Source: Paenibacillus sonchi | GTDB lineage: Bacteria; Bacillota; Bacilli; Paenibacillales; Paenibacillaceae | DNA: 64,000 bases | Direction: 5' to 3' | Assembly (NCBI RefSeq): GCF_016772475.1 | Contig: NZ_CP068595.1 | Span: 6,944,001-7,008,000 of the forward strand | Shown here: piece by piece, positions 20,265-30,636 of the stretch | Layout of the letters: every line of letters begins with the position of its first letter | Numbering within the stretch: the stretch's first letter is position 1 | Position numbers and translations under genes: made by a program | Notes under the pieces: model-generated | Told to the model about the DNA's origin: nothing | Database searches by the model: none | What the model saw: only the letters and a program-made list of their open reading frames with translations

Positions 20265-22526
20265 TTACATTGCACCGTGGAATGTACGGTTGATAACATC
20301 CATTTGTTGTTCACGAGTCAGCTTGATGAAGTTAACAGCATAACCGGAAACGCGGATGGTCAATTGTGGATAGTTCTCTGGGTGTTCCATAGCATCCAGC
20401 AATTGTTCGCGGGCAAATACGTTAACATTCAGGTGGTGACCTTTGCTTGCAAAGTATCCGTCAAGCATCGATACCAGGTTGGATTTACGTCCTTCTTCTT
20501 CTTTACCCAGAGCTTTTGGCACGATGGAGAAGGTGTTGGAGATACCATCCAAGCTATCTTCGTACGGCAGTTTGGCAACGGAGCTCAGGGAAGCCAAAGC
20601 GCCTTTCTTATCGCGTCCGTGCATTGGGTTCGCACCTGGAGCGAATGGTTCGCCTTTTTTACGTCCATCAGGAGTAGTACCAGTTTTCTTACCATATACT
20701 ACGTTGGAAGTAATGGTCAGGATCGATTGAGTCGGCAGCGCATCACGGTAAGCGTGGTGCTTGCGGATCATCGTCATGAACGATTCAACCAGTTCTACTG
20801 CAATGCTGTCGACGGCATCGTCATTGTTACCATAGCAAGGGAATTCGCCTTCAGTTTCGAAGTCTACCGCGATGCCTTGTTCGTTGCGGATTACTTTTAC
20901 CTTAGCGTGTTTGATGGCGCTCAGAGAGTCAGCTGCCACAGACAGACCAGCAATACCGCAAGCCATAGTCCGCAGAATATCGCGGTCATGCAGAGCCATT
21001 TCGATACGTTCGTAAGAATATTTATCGTGCATGTAGTGGATAACATTCAGCGTGTTCATGTAAGTCTTAGCCAGCCACTCCATCATTGGTTTGAAGCGTT
21101 TCATTACTTCATCGTAGTCGAGATATTCGGAAGTGATGGCCGGATACTCAGGACCTACCTGCACGCCGGATTTTTCATCCACACCGCCGTTGATTGCATA
21201 CAGCAGAGCTTTGGCCAGGTTGGCGCGTGCTCCGAAGAATTGCATTTGTTTACCGATACGCATTGCGGATACGCAGCATGCAATACCATAGTCGTCACCG
21301 TAGATCGGACGCATCAAATCGTCATTTTCATATTGAATTGAGCTGGTTTCGATGGAAACCTTAGCACAGTATTTTTTGAAGCCTTCAGGCAATTTTTCCG
21401 ACCACAGTACAGTCAGGTTTGGCTCTGGAGCTGGTCCCAGATTGTACAGGGTGTGAAGGAAGCGGAAGCTGTTCTTGGTAACGCGTGTTGTTCCGTCTAC
21501 AGACATACCGCCGATGGATTCAGTAACCCATGTAGGGTCTCCACTGAACAATTCGTTATAGTCAGGAGTACGCAGGAACTTCACAATACGCAGTTTCATG
21601 ATGAAGTGGTCAGCCAGTTCTTGTGCTTGTTCTTCAGTCAAAGTGCCTTCTGCAAGGTCACGTTCTACATAGATATCAAGGAAAGAGGATACACGTCCAA
21701 GGGACATTGCCGCACCGTTCTGTTCCTTAATAGCTGCGAGGTAACCGAAGTATACCCACTGGAAAGCTTCTTTGGCGTTGTTAGCAGGCTTGGAGATATC
21801 CATTCCATGCATTTGAGCCATTTGTTTCAGTTCGCCGAGTGCACGAATCTGTTCGGAAAGTTCTTCACGAAGACGGATAACGCTATCGGTCATGGAATCC
21901 ACTTCAAGATTCGCAAGATCTTGTTTCTTTTCTTTGATCAGGAAGTCAACGCCGTAAAGAGCTACGCGACGGTAGTCACCGATGATACGGCCGCGGCCAT
22001 AAGCATCCGGAAGACCTGTGATGATACCGGCTTTACGAACAGCTCTCATTTCAGAAGTATATGCATCAAATACGCCTTGGTTATGCGTTTTGCGGATGTT
22101 CGTGAACATGTCAACAATGCCTTGCGGAAGTTCGAAGCCATAAGCTTTGGTGGCATCGATCATCATCTTGATTCCGCCAAACGGTTGAATGGAACGTTTG
22201 AAAGGCGCATCAGTCTGAACGCCGACAATTTGTTCCTTGTCTTTGTCAATGTAGCCAGGTTGGTGGGATACGATCGTGGATACTGTGTTAACATCCACAT
22301 CCAGTACACCGCCATTAGCAATTTCCTGCTTGGTCATTTCGGAAATAATCTTCCAAAGTTCAGTAGTGTTGTTAGTAGGGCCTGCAAGGAAGTCTTCCTT
22401 GCCAAGATAAGGTTTGATGTTCTTTTCGATAAAATCATTCACATTTACTTTTCTGGACCATTTTCCTTTTACAAAACCGCGCCATCCAGCCTTAACTTCT
22501 TGTACATCTTTTTCAATCACCGACAT
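20265..22526 (-). CDS. pflB: Formate acetyltransferase (pyruvate formate-lyase)
   Basis: 753 residues. It converts pyruvate and CoA to acetyl-CoA and formate by a glycyl-radical mechanism. The adjacent active-site cysteines are in [10 protein letters not shown] and the radical glycine is Gly728 in RVSGYAVNF, 25 residues from the C-terminus. The start at 22526 follows GGAGGG at good spacing; the in-frame ATG 15 bp upstream is part of the Shine-Dalgarno sequence. Fnr-type sites lie upstream, which fits anaerobic induction together with adhE. Confidence 0.97.
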   Translation of the reverse strand: MSVIEKDVQEVKAGWRGFVKGKWSRKVNVNDFIEKNIKPYLGKEDFLAGPTNNTTELWKIISEMTKQEIANGGVLDVDVNTVSTIVSHQPGYIDKDKEQIVGVQTDAPFKRSIQPFGGIKMMIDATKAYGFELPQGIVDMFTNIRKTHNQGVFDAYTSEMRAVRKAGIITGLPDAYGRGRIIGDYRRVALYGVDFLIKEKKQDLANLEVDSMTDSVIRLREELSEQIRALGELKQMAQMHGMDISKPANNAKEAFQWVYFGYLAAIKEQNGAAMSLGRVSSFLDIYVERDLAEGTLTEEQAQELADHFIMKLRIVKFLRTPDYNELFSGDPTWVTESIGGMSVDGTTRVTKNSFRFLHTLYNLGPAPEPNLTVLWSEKLPEGFKKYCAKVSIETSSIQYENDDLMRPIYGDDYGIACCVSAMRIGKQMQFFGARANLAKALLYAINGGVDEKSGVQVGPEYPAITSEYLDYDEVMKRFKPMMEWLAKTYMNTLNVIHYMHDKYSYERIEMALHDRDILRTMACGIAGLSVAADSLSAIKHAKVKVIRNEQGIAVDFETEGEFPCYGNNDDAVDSIAVELVESFMTMIRKHHAYRDALPTQSILTITSNVVYGKKTGTTPDGRKKGEPFAPGANPMHGRDKKGALASLSSVAKLPYEDSLDGISNTFSIVPKALGKEEEGRKSNLVSMLDGYFASKGHHLNVNVFAREQLLDAMEHPENYPQLTIRVSGYAVNFIKLTREQQMDVINRTFHGAM

Positions 22527-22617
22527 GCTAAATCCCTCCATTTATATTTATTATATTTGTAGAGATCGCGGGCTTGAAGGTTAATCCCGTGTCTCGTGAT
22601 CCCATAAAAGATCATAT

Positions 22618-22633
22618 TGTTATAAAATTCACA
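22618..22633 (-). promoter_or_regulatory. Fnr-like site upstream of pflB
   Basis: On the minus strand TGTGA-ATTTTA-TAACA, one mismatch to TGTGA-N6-TCACA, about 90 bp before the pflB start. Confidence 0.5.
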
Positions 22634-22698
22634 ATTATATCTTCATATCCGGGACCGTTGTTTATATAAACATTTTAGTTTATTTTCTGAAAAAGGAC

Positions 22699-22735
22699 TG
22701 TGACAAATATCACTATTTCGGTGATATTTGTCACT
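22699..22735. promoter_or_regulatory. Long palindrome between adhE and pflB with two Fnr-like sites
   Basis: Arms GTGACAAATATCAC (22700-22713) and GTGATATTTGTCAC (22721-22734) are perfect inverted copies around a 7-bp loop. Each arm is itself an Fnr/CRP-like site (GTGA-N6-TCAC). On the minus strand the structure is followed by CTTTTT, so it could also end adhE transcription. Whether it is operator, terminator or both cannot be settled from sequence. Confidence 0.6.
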
Positions 22736-22789
22736 TCCATCCAGTCCCATATTAACCTTTAACCTTATTTTTTGCCATACAACCGTTAA

Positions 22790-25412
22790 TTAGTTGTCGA
22801 ATCTGCCGTAGAAAGCATTGCGGTATACATCAGCAAGTTCGGAAACCAGCGGGAGTTTAGGGTTGGCAGTTGTACATTGGTCTTCAAATGCACGGTCAGC
22901 CAGATAATCTACACGGGATTCGAAATCCTTAGGATCGAAACCAAGTGCCTGGAACGACTCTTCGATGCCGAGTTTTTTGTTCATGTCGCGGATAGCGTTG
23001 ATCAGGCTTGTTACGCCTTCTTCAGTGGTGCGGGCTGGCAATCCCAGAATGCGGGCGATTTCGGCATAACGTTCGTCAGCTACAAAGTGTGAATATTTCA
23101 GGGAACGAAGCGAACTTCGTAGGTTTCTTAGCGTTGTAGCGGATGACATGCGGCATCAGAATGGCATTTGTGCGGCCATGGGCAGTGTGGTACTGTCCGC
23201 CCCATTTGTGCGCCAAGCTGTGGTTGATGCCCAGGAATGCGTTGGCAAAAGCCATACCAGCCAGCGTAGATGCGTTGTGCATTTTTTCGCGGGCAAGCTT
23301 GTCGCCTTGCAGTGCCGATTTTTCAAGATATTGGAATACCAGTTGGATAGCTTTGATAGCCAGACCATCCGTATAGTCGCTTGCCATAACCGAAACGTAA
23401 GCTTCGATGGCATGTGTCAGAACGTCCATACCTGTATCGGCAACAGCTGTTTTTGGCAGGCTGTATACAAACTCAGGATCGATGATCGCTACGTCTGGAG
23501 TCAGCTCGTAGTCAGCCAATGGGTATTTCGTATTGTTGGCAGTAGTTTTGTCAGTAATAACCGCGAAAGATGTTACTTCAGAACCTGTACCCGAAGTAGT
23601 TGGAATTGCTACGAATTTCGCTTTGTTTCCAAGCTTAGGGAATTTGTATACACGTTTGCGGATATCCATGAACTTCTGTTTCAGACCGTTAAAGTCAGCG
23701 TCCGGATGTTCGTAGAACAGCCACATGCCTTTGGCAGCATCCATTGGGGAACCGCCGCCGAGTGCGATGATGCAGTCCGGCTGGAATCTGTTCATCATAG
23801 CTGTACCTTTTTCTACAGTTGTGGTCGACGGGTCCGGTTCAACTTCCGAGAACACTTCGATCGCTACTGGAGTCTGGCGTTGCCGCAGGTAGTGCTCAAC
23901 TCTTTCTACATAACCCAGTTTAACCATCATTGGGTCAGTGATAATAGCTACGCGTGTGATATCAGGCATTTTGGCCAGGTACTGAGTGGCACCTTTTTCG
24001 AAGTAAATCTTGTCAGGTACTTTAAACCATTGCATATTCACGGTACGACGGTTCACCCTTTTCACGTTGATCAGATTGACGGCAGTTACGTTCTGCGATA
24101 CAGAGTTGCGGCCGTAAGATCCGCAGCCCAGAGTCAGTGAAGGGATATTCGTATTGTAGATATCGCCGATTGCGCCATGTGTGGAAGGCGAGTTGACGAG
24201 AATACGTCCGGTCTGCAGACGGTTCGAGAACTTCATGATCACTTCTTCGTTATGGGAGTGGATGGCCGAGCTGTGGCCCATACCGCCAAATTCAACAACC
24301 TGTGCCGCGCGTTCGATACCCTGGTCAGCATTTTTAACCTTGTAGCAAGCCAGAACCGGGCTCAATTTCTCAGCGGACAGCGGATATTTGGTGCCTACGC
24401 CTTCAAGCTCTGCTACCAGGATCTTAGTGCCGGCAGGAACCTGAATTCCGCACATTTCAGCGATTTTCACTGCAGATTGACCTACGATTGCAGGGTTTAC
24501 AGCGCATTTTTCCACGTTCATTGCGCCGCTTGTCAGCTTGGCAGCTTCTTCTTTATTTACAAAGTAGCAGCCGTTGGCGATCATTTTCTTCTTCACTTGA
24601 TCGAAGATCGCTTCTTCAATGATAACTGCCTGCTCGGAAGCGCAGATCATACCATTGTCGAATGTTTTGGAAAGGATGATGTCCGTTACGGCCTGATCGA
24701 TATCGGCGCTCTTCTCAATGAAGGCAGGCACGTTACCAGGGCCTACGCCAAGAGCCGGTTTGCCGCAGCTGTAAGCTGCCTTAACCATTGCCGAACCGCC
24801 TGTTGCCAGGATCAGCGCAACGTCCGGATTGTTCATAAGTGCGTTTGTTTTGTCCATCGTAGGCAGCTCGATCCACTGGATGCAGTTCTCAGGAGCGCCG
24901 GCTTTTACGGCTGCGTCATGGAGAATTTTGGCTGCTGCGGCACTACACTCTTGCGCGGATGGATGGAACCCGAATATAATAGGATTACGTGTCTTAGCGG
25001 CGATCAGTGCCTTAAACATCGTGGTGGATGTTGGATTTGTTACCGGTGTGATACCCATAACGATTCCGACCGGTTCGGCAATTTTTTGGAAACTGTCATA
25101 TTGATTGTCTTCTACTACGCCTACTGTCTTGTCATACTTAATGCCGTGCCAGATATATTCTGTTGCGAAGATGTTCTTCGTGATTTTGTCTTCATAAACG
25201 CCGCGGCCTGTTTCTTCTACGGCGAGCTTTGCCAGGTACATGTGCTTGTCGAGTCCTGCCAGAGCCATTGCATGAACGATTGTGTTAACCTGCTCTTGAT
25301 CCAGCTGCATGTAAGCTTCTTGAGCTTTCTTTGCTTTATCCACCAAAGTCTGAATATACTCTTCAGCAGTGGTTTGTTTCACTTGGGCGGCGACTTCGTT
25401 CTTAACTGCCAT
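22790..25412 (-). CDS. adhE: Bifunctional acetaldehyde/alcohol dehydrogenase AdhE, one frameshift as given
   Basis: Corrected length is 873 residues, normal for AdhE. The N-terminal aldehyde dehydrogenase half has the catalytic-Cys region DNGMICASEQA; the C-terminal iron alcohol dehydrogenase half has GGGSPMDAAK, INHSLAH and HTAHG iron-ligand motifs. It reduces acetyl-CoA to ethanol and reoxidises NADH during fermentation. The frame breaks near 23095: removing one A from GAAATATTC joins …FASFPE to YSHFVADERYAEI…. Both halves are otherwise intact, so a base-calling error is more likely than a real split gene. A Rex/Fnr-like operator and a cre-like site lie upstream. Confidence 0.93.
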
Positions 25413-25487
25413 CTCCCTCGTCCTCCTGTCAATTTTTAGGTTGTTTTTCTCTACACATTCATCTTATCACATCGCATCAGGGTTGTA

Positions 25488-25505
25488 TAGTGAAATCTTT
25501 CACAA
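25488..25505 (-). promoter_or_regulatory. Rex/Fnr-like operator upstream of adhE
   Basis: On the minus strand TTGTGAA-AGAT-TTCACTA. It matches the Rex consensus TTGTGAA-N4-TTCACAA at all but the last two informative bases, and also fits Fnr TGTGA-N6-TCACA with one mismatch. Its centre lies about 40 bp upstream of the start implied by a GATAAG -10, an activator-type position. Rex would instead repress at high NAD+. Both readings remain open. Confidence 0.65.
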
Positions 25506-25530
25506 AGTATAAAGTTTTTTTTGATTTGTT

Positions 25531-25546
25531 TTCAAAGCGCTTTCAT
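25531..25546. promoter_or_regulatory. cre-like site (CcpA) upstream of adhE
   Basis: TTCAAAGCGCTTTCAT differs from the palindromic cre core TGAAAGCGCTTTCA at one base. It is about 120 bp upstream of the adhE start, upstream of the presumed promoter. The remaining sequence to 25711 is AT-rich with no gene I would support. Confidence 0.5.
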
Positions 25547-25711
25547 TCGCTCTTAATCAGGATTATGTTCCATTTTATGTATGTTTTCTCCGTTCTTTTT
25601 GTCTTTTTTGCGAACGTGAATTTTTTCACTTGACATATTCCCACCTCAAATAGCTTTTTCGTTTTTGGACACACGCCCACTGCGATGTTCCCGAATCCCT
25701 GTCTAAAATGG

Positions 25712-25737
25712 AAAAAGACCGGAAATTTTCCCGGCCT
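25712..25737 (-). terminator. Terminator of the third sugar-importer operon
   Basis: GGCCGG and CCGGTC with flanking pairs form a short stem followed by TTTTT on the minus strand, 47 bp past the binding-protein stop. Confidence 0.7.
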
Positions 25738-25783
25738 TCTTCTCAACTATTTGGTTGTCTTCACGGACTACTCTTTCTACGCA

Positions 25784-27246
25784 CTACTCAACCTTAATCG
25801 TATCAAAAAACTTTTCCTGTACGGTTTTGGCTGCGGCGTCAAGCTGGGCTTTGGAGTCCGTACCTTTTTTGGAGAAAAGCTCCTGAATCACATTGGACAT
25901 CGTTGCATAGTAATCCTGTGTATTGTATTGCGCCTCCGGCTTGCCATCCAGCAGCGCCATAATATCCGGGTTGTATTGATAGACAATATCGTACTTGTCA
26001 TAGATAGCTTTGGTTTTCTTGCCAAAATCAGAATCGGCGGCATAGTAGTCCAGAAGCGGCGGGATGAAGTATTTGCCGTCCGCTTTGCGCTGCTGCAGAA
26101 TCGCATCCAGTGCTTCCAGGCCTTTGTCGGAGAAGTAATCAAAAGTGACATAGCGGAAAGCCATCTCCTGCTCGTCCGGGGTGGCGTTCGGGTTGATGAC
26201 CAGATAGTCGCCGCCGAGTACGCCCGTGTGCTTGCCGCCCTTTTCCGCAGCAGGCATTGGATAAGTGAGCACATCCTCCGGTTTCAAGCCGCCCTGGTTC
26301 AGGGCTTGCTCAATCACACCGTCGGAACCGGCCATGACCATCGCTGTGCGTCCTTGCTGGAATGCGCCTACAGCGTCGCCCCAGCCCAGTGCCCAGTCCT
26401 GAGGAATGGCATTGGCTTCCCATCTCAGCTTCTTATAGAAATCCAGCGCCTTCACACCCGCCTCGGAGTTAAAGGTTGCTACCACTTTGCTGCCGTCAAC
26501 CTTCTGGATCTCCCCGCCGGCTTCGAACAGGAAGTTGGTCCAGTTCCAGCCCGCTTCATTGCCTTTGCCCATCGGAGCGATACCGGAGATGCCTTTTTTG
26601 GCGTCGGCCGCTCCTTTGGCGGTGTTCAGCATATCCTCCCAGGTCCAGTCCATGGGCGGAACAGCTACACCTTTGTCATCCAGCATTTTTTTGTTAAGCA
26701 TCGTTGTGGTGACATAGCCTTTTTGGGTGATGCCATATACCTTGCCGTCAATGATGAACTGGTTTTGCAGGACGGGATTGATCTGGTCCTTGTACTCATA
26801 TTTGTTCCACAGATCGGTGATGTCCGCCACCCAGCCCTTTTCGACGAGGAATTTTGCTTCCGTGGCGTACGTATTGAAGAAGGTCGGGGCTTCATTGGCA
26901 GCCATTTTCACACCGATTTCACTAACGTTGTACTGCCAGTCATCTTTGACGATCTCTACATTCGGGTATTCCTCCTGGAAACGCTTGATCTTATCATCTT
27001 CCTGCGCCCGCACTTCCGTCAGGTCCGGTGTAGGATAATGGATCTTAATGGTGACCTTGCGGTCTTTGATATCATCTGCCGGCGCATTGGTGGCTGCACT
27101 GTTGTCTGCAGCTTTGTCCGTGGCGGCCGGTGATGCTTCTCCCCCTCTGTTCCCTTGGCGCTATTGTTGTTATTGTTGCCGCTGCACGCGGATAACAACG
27201 ATCCTGTCACCAGGAGACAGGCTAGAACGCTGGAAAATTTACGCAT
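25784..27246 (-). CDS. Sugar ABC transporter substrate-binding lipoprotein, one frameshift as given
   Basis: Corrected length is about 487 residues. The signal peptide has lipobox LLSAC followed by an Asn-rich tether. The frame breaks in GAGGGGGAG near 27142: adding one G gives …AKGTEGGEASPAATDK… and continues into IKIHYPTPDLTEV and the solute-binding domain (NEAPTFFNTYATEAK, TAMVMAGSDG, GVLGGDYLVINPNA). RBS GGGGAG. It is the last gene after two permeases and should deliver a sugar to them. The gap of 132 bp from the permease shows no clear terminator. Confidence 0.88.
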
Positions 27247-27378
27247 TGAAACTCCCCTTTTCCATTCATAGTTAGCTTACAGATTTATCTTAAGAGAGAA
27301 CCCGTGTCCGCACGAGGTGCATTTATATTCCTTTCATGTGCAGGTTTACGATCTGCGGTTCAAACGCACACCCCCTCA

Positions 27379-28251
27379 CTACCCCTTCACTGCCGACAAA
27401 GCCACACCGCGCATAATAAATTTCTGGAACAGCAGGAACACCAGAATCGGCGGCAGAGAAACCAGAAAGAGAATGGCAAATTTGATATTGGTGTTGAGCG
27501 CCTTAACGGCGATTACATATTTATAGATCGCTGTGGCGAGAGTGTATTTATCCTCACTGTGCATGACAAGGGACGGCCAGAACCAGTCATTCCAGGCGGT
27601 TGAGAAAATAAAGATCGCCAGTGTGGCAAAAATGGGAATGGACAGCGGCACAGCTATCGAAAAAAAGCTGCGCGGCTCCGAGGCCCCGTCAATCCGCGCG
27701 GCTTCAAAAATCTCCGGATGGATTCCGTCAAAAAAGTTCTTCAGAAGCAGGAAGTAAAACGTATTCGCTCCCGCCGGCAGCCAGAATGCCGCATACTGGT
27801 TCAGCAGTCCAAGCTCCTTCAGATTGACGAAGTTCGGAATCATATAGCTGGTCGCCGGGATAAACAAAGTCATCAGGAAGAAAAAATAAAACACCTTGCG
27901 GTAAGGCACGTTCATCCGGGAAATGCTGAAGGAAGCAAGGCCAAGTACAATAAGAGTCACAACCATATTCCCCACGAAAATATAGAGTGTGTTCCTGAGG
28001 AACACCAGCAGATCGATATAGTTCAGCGCATCCTTCAAATTGCCGAAATGCCACTCCTGCGGAAAAAAATGCGGCGGAAAGGAATTGACCTCCGTGTTGG
28101 ATTTAAGACCGTTGAACATCGTCATCAGGATCGGATAGAGCATGGTAAAGACCATGACCAGGATGAAGAACACCATAATCCCGTAGACGATTTTGTTGCT
28201 TGTTTTTTTCAGATCATGTTCGGAGAGAATGCCTCTGTCTGCACTCTTCAT
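27379..28251 (-). CDS. Carbohydrate ABC transporter permease (MalG-like)
   Basis: 290 residues with six predicted membrane segments and the EAA loop (IHPEIFEAARIDGASEPRSF). The C-terminal FIMRGVALSAVKG is typical of this subunit. Its ATG lies one base after the stop of the other permease. Substrate unknown. Confidence 0.93.
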   Translation of the reverse strand: MKSADRGILSEHDLKKTSNKIVYGIMVFFILVMVFTMLYPILMTMFNGLKSNTEVNSFPPHFFPQEWHFGNLKDALNYIDLLVFLRNTLYIFVGNMVVTLIVLGLASFSISRMNVPYRKVFYFFFLMTLFIPATSYMIPNFVNLKELGLLNQYAAFWLPAGANTFYFLLLKNFFDGIHPEIFEAARIDGASEPRSFFSIAVPLSIPIFATLAIFIFSTAWNDWFWPSLVMHSEDKYTLATAIYKYVIAVKALNTNIKFAILFLVSLPPILVFLLFQKFIMRGVALSAVKG

Positions 28252-28252
28252 G

Positions 28253-29176
28253 CTAGTTGTCCTCCTTGTTCAGCTTGAACTGCACAATGCCCAAACCGCC
28301 GAGAACAATGAACATCAGCATGCCAAGCGCCGTCGCCGTTCCATAATCCAGCCGGGTAAACGCATATTTCACAATCAGCAGCGCGTAGGTCAGCGTGGTA
28401 TTGTTCGGGCCTCCATCCAGCAAAGCAAGCTGTGACTGGTAACCCTGGGAGGTGGCAATAATCTGCAGAATCAGCATCAGGACAATCAGATTGCGCAAAG
28501 AGGGCAGTGTGATATGGCGGATACGGGCCCACACCCCGGCACCGTCAATTTCAGCGGCTTCGTACCAATCGCGGGGAATACTGAGCACAGCTGCCAGATA
28601 AATGAGCATCCCCGAGCCGAACTGCTGCCAGGTTTCCATAAAAACAAGCGAGATCATCGACCACCTGCTGTCCGTAAGAAAAGGGATTTGATCCGCTCCC
28701 ATTGTCCCGAGCAGCGCATTGATGGGTCCGACCGGATCGTACAGCCATCTCCACAGGCCATACAGTACGACAGCCGGCAGTACAAACGGCAGATAAGCCG
28801 CCACACGGACAAAGCCGCCGAATTTCCGCAGCTCGGAAATGGCGATGGCAAAGGCAATCGGCACCCAAAAGCCGATCACCAGGCAGAGCACCATGTAGTA
28901 CAGGGTATTTTTGACAGCAATCCATACATCCGGGTCCGTAAGCGCTCTGGCATAATTATCGAGGCCGGCAAAGGTATTGCCCTTTACAAAGTCCACGGTA
29001 TAGAAGCTGTACATAAACCCTTTAAAAATTGGAACCCACATAAACAATACAAAAATAATAATGGCGGGTACGAGAAACATATATCCCCAAAAGTTTTTTT
29101 TCCAGCGGTTCTGTTTGTGCGGTTTGCGCTCAAGCTTCGCCGGCATCGTCTCGTGGATTGAAGCGGTTTGGTTCAT
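28253..29176 (-). CDS. Carbohydrate ABC transporter permease (MalF-like)
   Basis: 307 residues with six predicted membrane segments and the EAA loop (PRDWYEAAEIDGAGVWARI). It pairs with the downstream MalG-like subunit. RBS GAGGGAG. It lies 115 bp after the regulator gene on the same strand. No ATPase is encoded nearby. Confidence 0.93.
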   Translation of the reverse strand: MNQTASIHETMPAKLERKPHKQNRWKKNFWGYMFLVPAIIIFVLFMWVPIFKGFMYSFYTVDFVKGNTFAGLDNYARALTDPDVWIAVKNTLYYMVLCLVIGFWVPIAFAIAISELRKFGGFVRVAAYLPFVLPAVVLYGLWRWLYDPVGPINALLGTMGADQIPFLTDSRWSMISLVFMETWQQFGSGMLIYLAAVLSIPRDWYEAAEIDGAGVWARIRHITLPSLRNLIVLMLILQIIATSQGYQSQLALLDGGPNNTTLTYALLIVKYAFTRLDYGTATALGMLMFIVLGGLGIVQFKLNKEDN

Positions 29177-29291
29177 CTGGCTCCCTCATTCCTTTTGTCT
29201 TTCAGCACTTGCACCAAGCGCTGCCTGCATTAATTGTAGAAAAGGAGCTGAAGCCTGAACATGTCTATATCTACCGCAATCGTAAGCGTTC

Positions 29292-30620
29292 TTACTTCTT
29301 CAGTTCGCTGGGGCTGATGCCGTAATATTTTTTGAAAATCTTGCTGAAATGCTCCGGGGACTCATAGCCCACCCTCTCCGCAATCTCGTAACGGCGCAGG
29401 TCGGTATGCAGAAGCATCTCGCGGCTATCCTCCATTCGCAGCTTGATGACATATTCCCACAGGTTGTGGCCTGTGTTTTTTTTGAACAGATAGCTCAGGT
29501 AGTTGGGGCTGACGTGATTTTTTTTGGCCACCTCATGGATCGTCAAGCCCTTCTGGGCATAGTTCTCGTCGATATACTCTTTAGCCTTCTGCACAATCAG
29601 GTTGCTGTGCGTATGCAGCTCCTCGGCCGAAGGATCGGCGGCATAGCTGCTCCAGTTGAAATCACCGTAGTAGAACACATAGTAATCGGAATGCTCCTTG
29701 TTCCACTGAATGGCCTTCGAGGCCTGCCGGTTCAGCACATCCATGAAGGACAGGCCCTTGAGGATCTGGCTGATGCCAATTACGGCATTCAGATGCAGAT
29801 ACTTATGGATATTTAAATGCAGACTGCGGCCCAGCACATCCAGCCGGTTGATCTGGCCCCCCGCCGATTCCTCATAGGTCTTCTCATCCCATTGGATCAC
29901 AACGGTGATCTCCTCCTCCGGAGAATAAAAAGCCACCGTGCTCCACTCCTGGTCCAGCAGCTCTTTGGCAATGTTAAGCGCGGCATAACGCAGCAGCTCC
30001 CGGCCGCGGGAGGTGTATTTTTTCTCCCCGTCTTCTTCCGGCAGCGGCAGTTTGATCTTGATTACGGAGAAAAAAGGCCCCTGCAGCTTCAGCTCATCCA
30101 GCTTCCGCAGCTTCTGCTCATCGCCCAGCACAGAGTCAGGCTCTTCAATGAGCGCGTTCAGCAGCCAGCTGTATTCGGGCAGCGGCTCCTCCAGGCGGAA
30201 GCTCTCGCCAATCCCTGCCATGAAGGTCTCCAGCTCCGGGGAGGGTTTGTCCATTTTGAGCAGCACATTCCGTACCGAATCGAGAAAATGCTCGCTGTTC
30301 AGCGGCTTGATCAGATAATCCTTCGCCCCCAGCCGGACGGCCATCTGGGCATATTGGAACGTCTCGTGGGCGGAGATGACAATGGTCTGCACCCACGGTT
30401 TGGCCAGCTTGGCGTGCTGCATCAGCTCAATGCCGCTCATGGCCCCCATCTGGATATCCGTCACCAGCAGATCAACCTCCTCCATGCGGATACAATCCAA
30501 GGCTTCAAAGCCGCTGTTTGCGGTATAAATATGGCCAATCTCCAGTCCCGAGGAAGCCAGCAGGCTGCCCAGTCCCTTACAAATCAGCGGCTCATCGTCT
30601 ACAACCAGTACATTAAACAT
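29292..30620 (-). CDS. Response regulator with AraC-type output (YesN-like)
   Basis: 442 residues: receiver domain with VVDDE, phospho-acceptor Asp55 (LLVTDIQMG) and DYLIKPLN; a middle region of ~200 residues; then an AraC domain (LTIHEVAKKNHVSPNYLSY; RRYEIAERVGYESPEHFSK). It follows its kinase by 16 bp and precedes the importer genes, which it probably activates. Confidence 0.93.
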   Translation of the reverse strand: MFNVLVVDDEPLICKGLGSLLASSGLEIGHIYTANSGFEALDCIRMEEVDLLVTDIQMGAMSGIELMQHAKLAKPWVQTIVISAHETFQYAQMAVRLGAKDYLIKPLNSEHFLDSVRNVLLKMDKPSPELETFMAGIGESFRLEEPLPEYSWLLNALIEEPDSVLGDEQKLRKLDELKLQGPFFSVIKIKLPLPEEDGEKKYTSRGRELLRYAALNIAKELLDQEWSTVAFYSPEEEITVVIQWDEKTYEESAGGQINRLDVLGRSLHLNIHKYLHLNAVIGISQILKGLSFMDVLNRQASKAIQWNKEHSDYYVFYYGDFNWSSYAADPSAEELHTHSNLIVQKAKEYIDENYAQKGLTIHEVAKKNHVSPNYLSYLFKKNTGHNLWEYVIKLRMEDSREMLLHTDLRRYEIAERVGYESPEHFSKIFKKYYGISPSELKK

Positions 30621-30636
30621 CTAAGAGGCCACCTTT

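Noticed and set aside
25543..25746. 67-codon minus-strand frame upstream of adhE
   Set aside because: It runs through a terminator and the regulatory region, has no ribosome-binding site and an unlikely basic composition.
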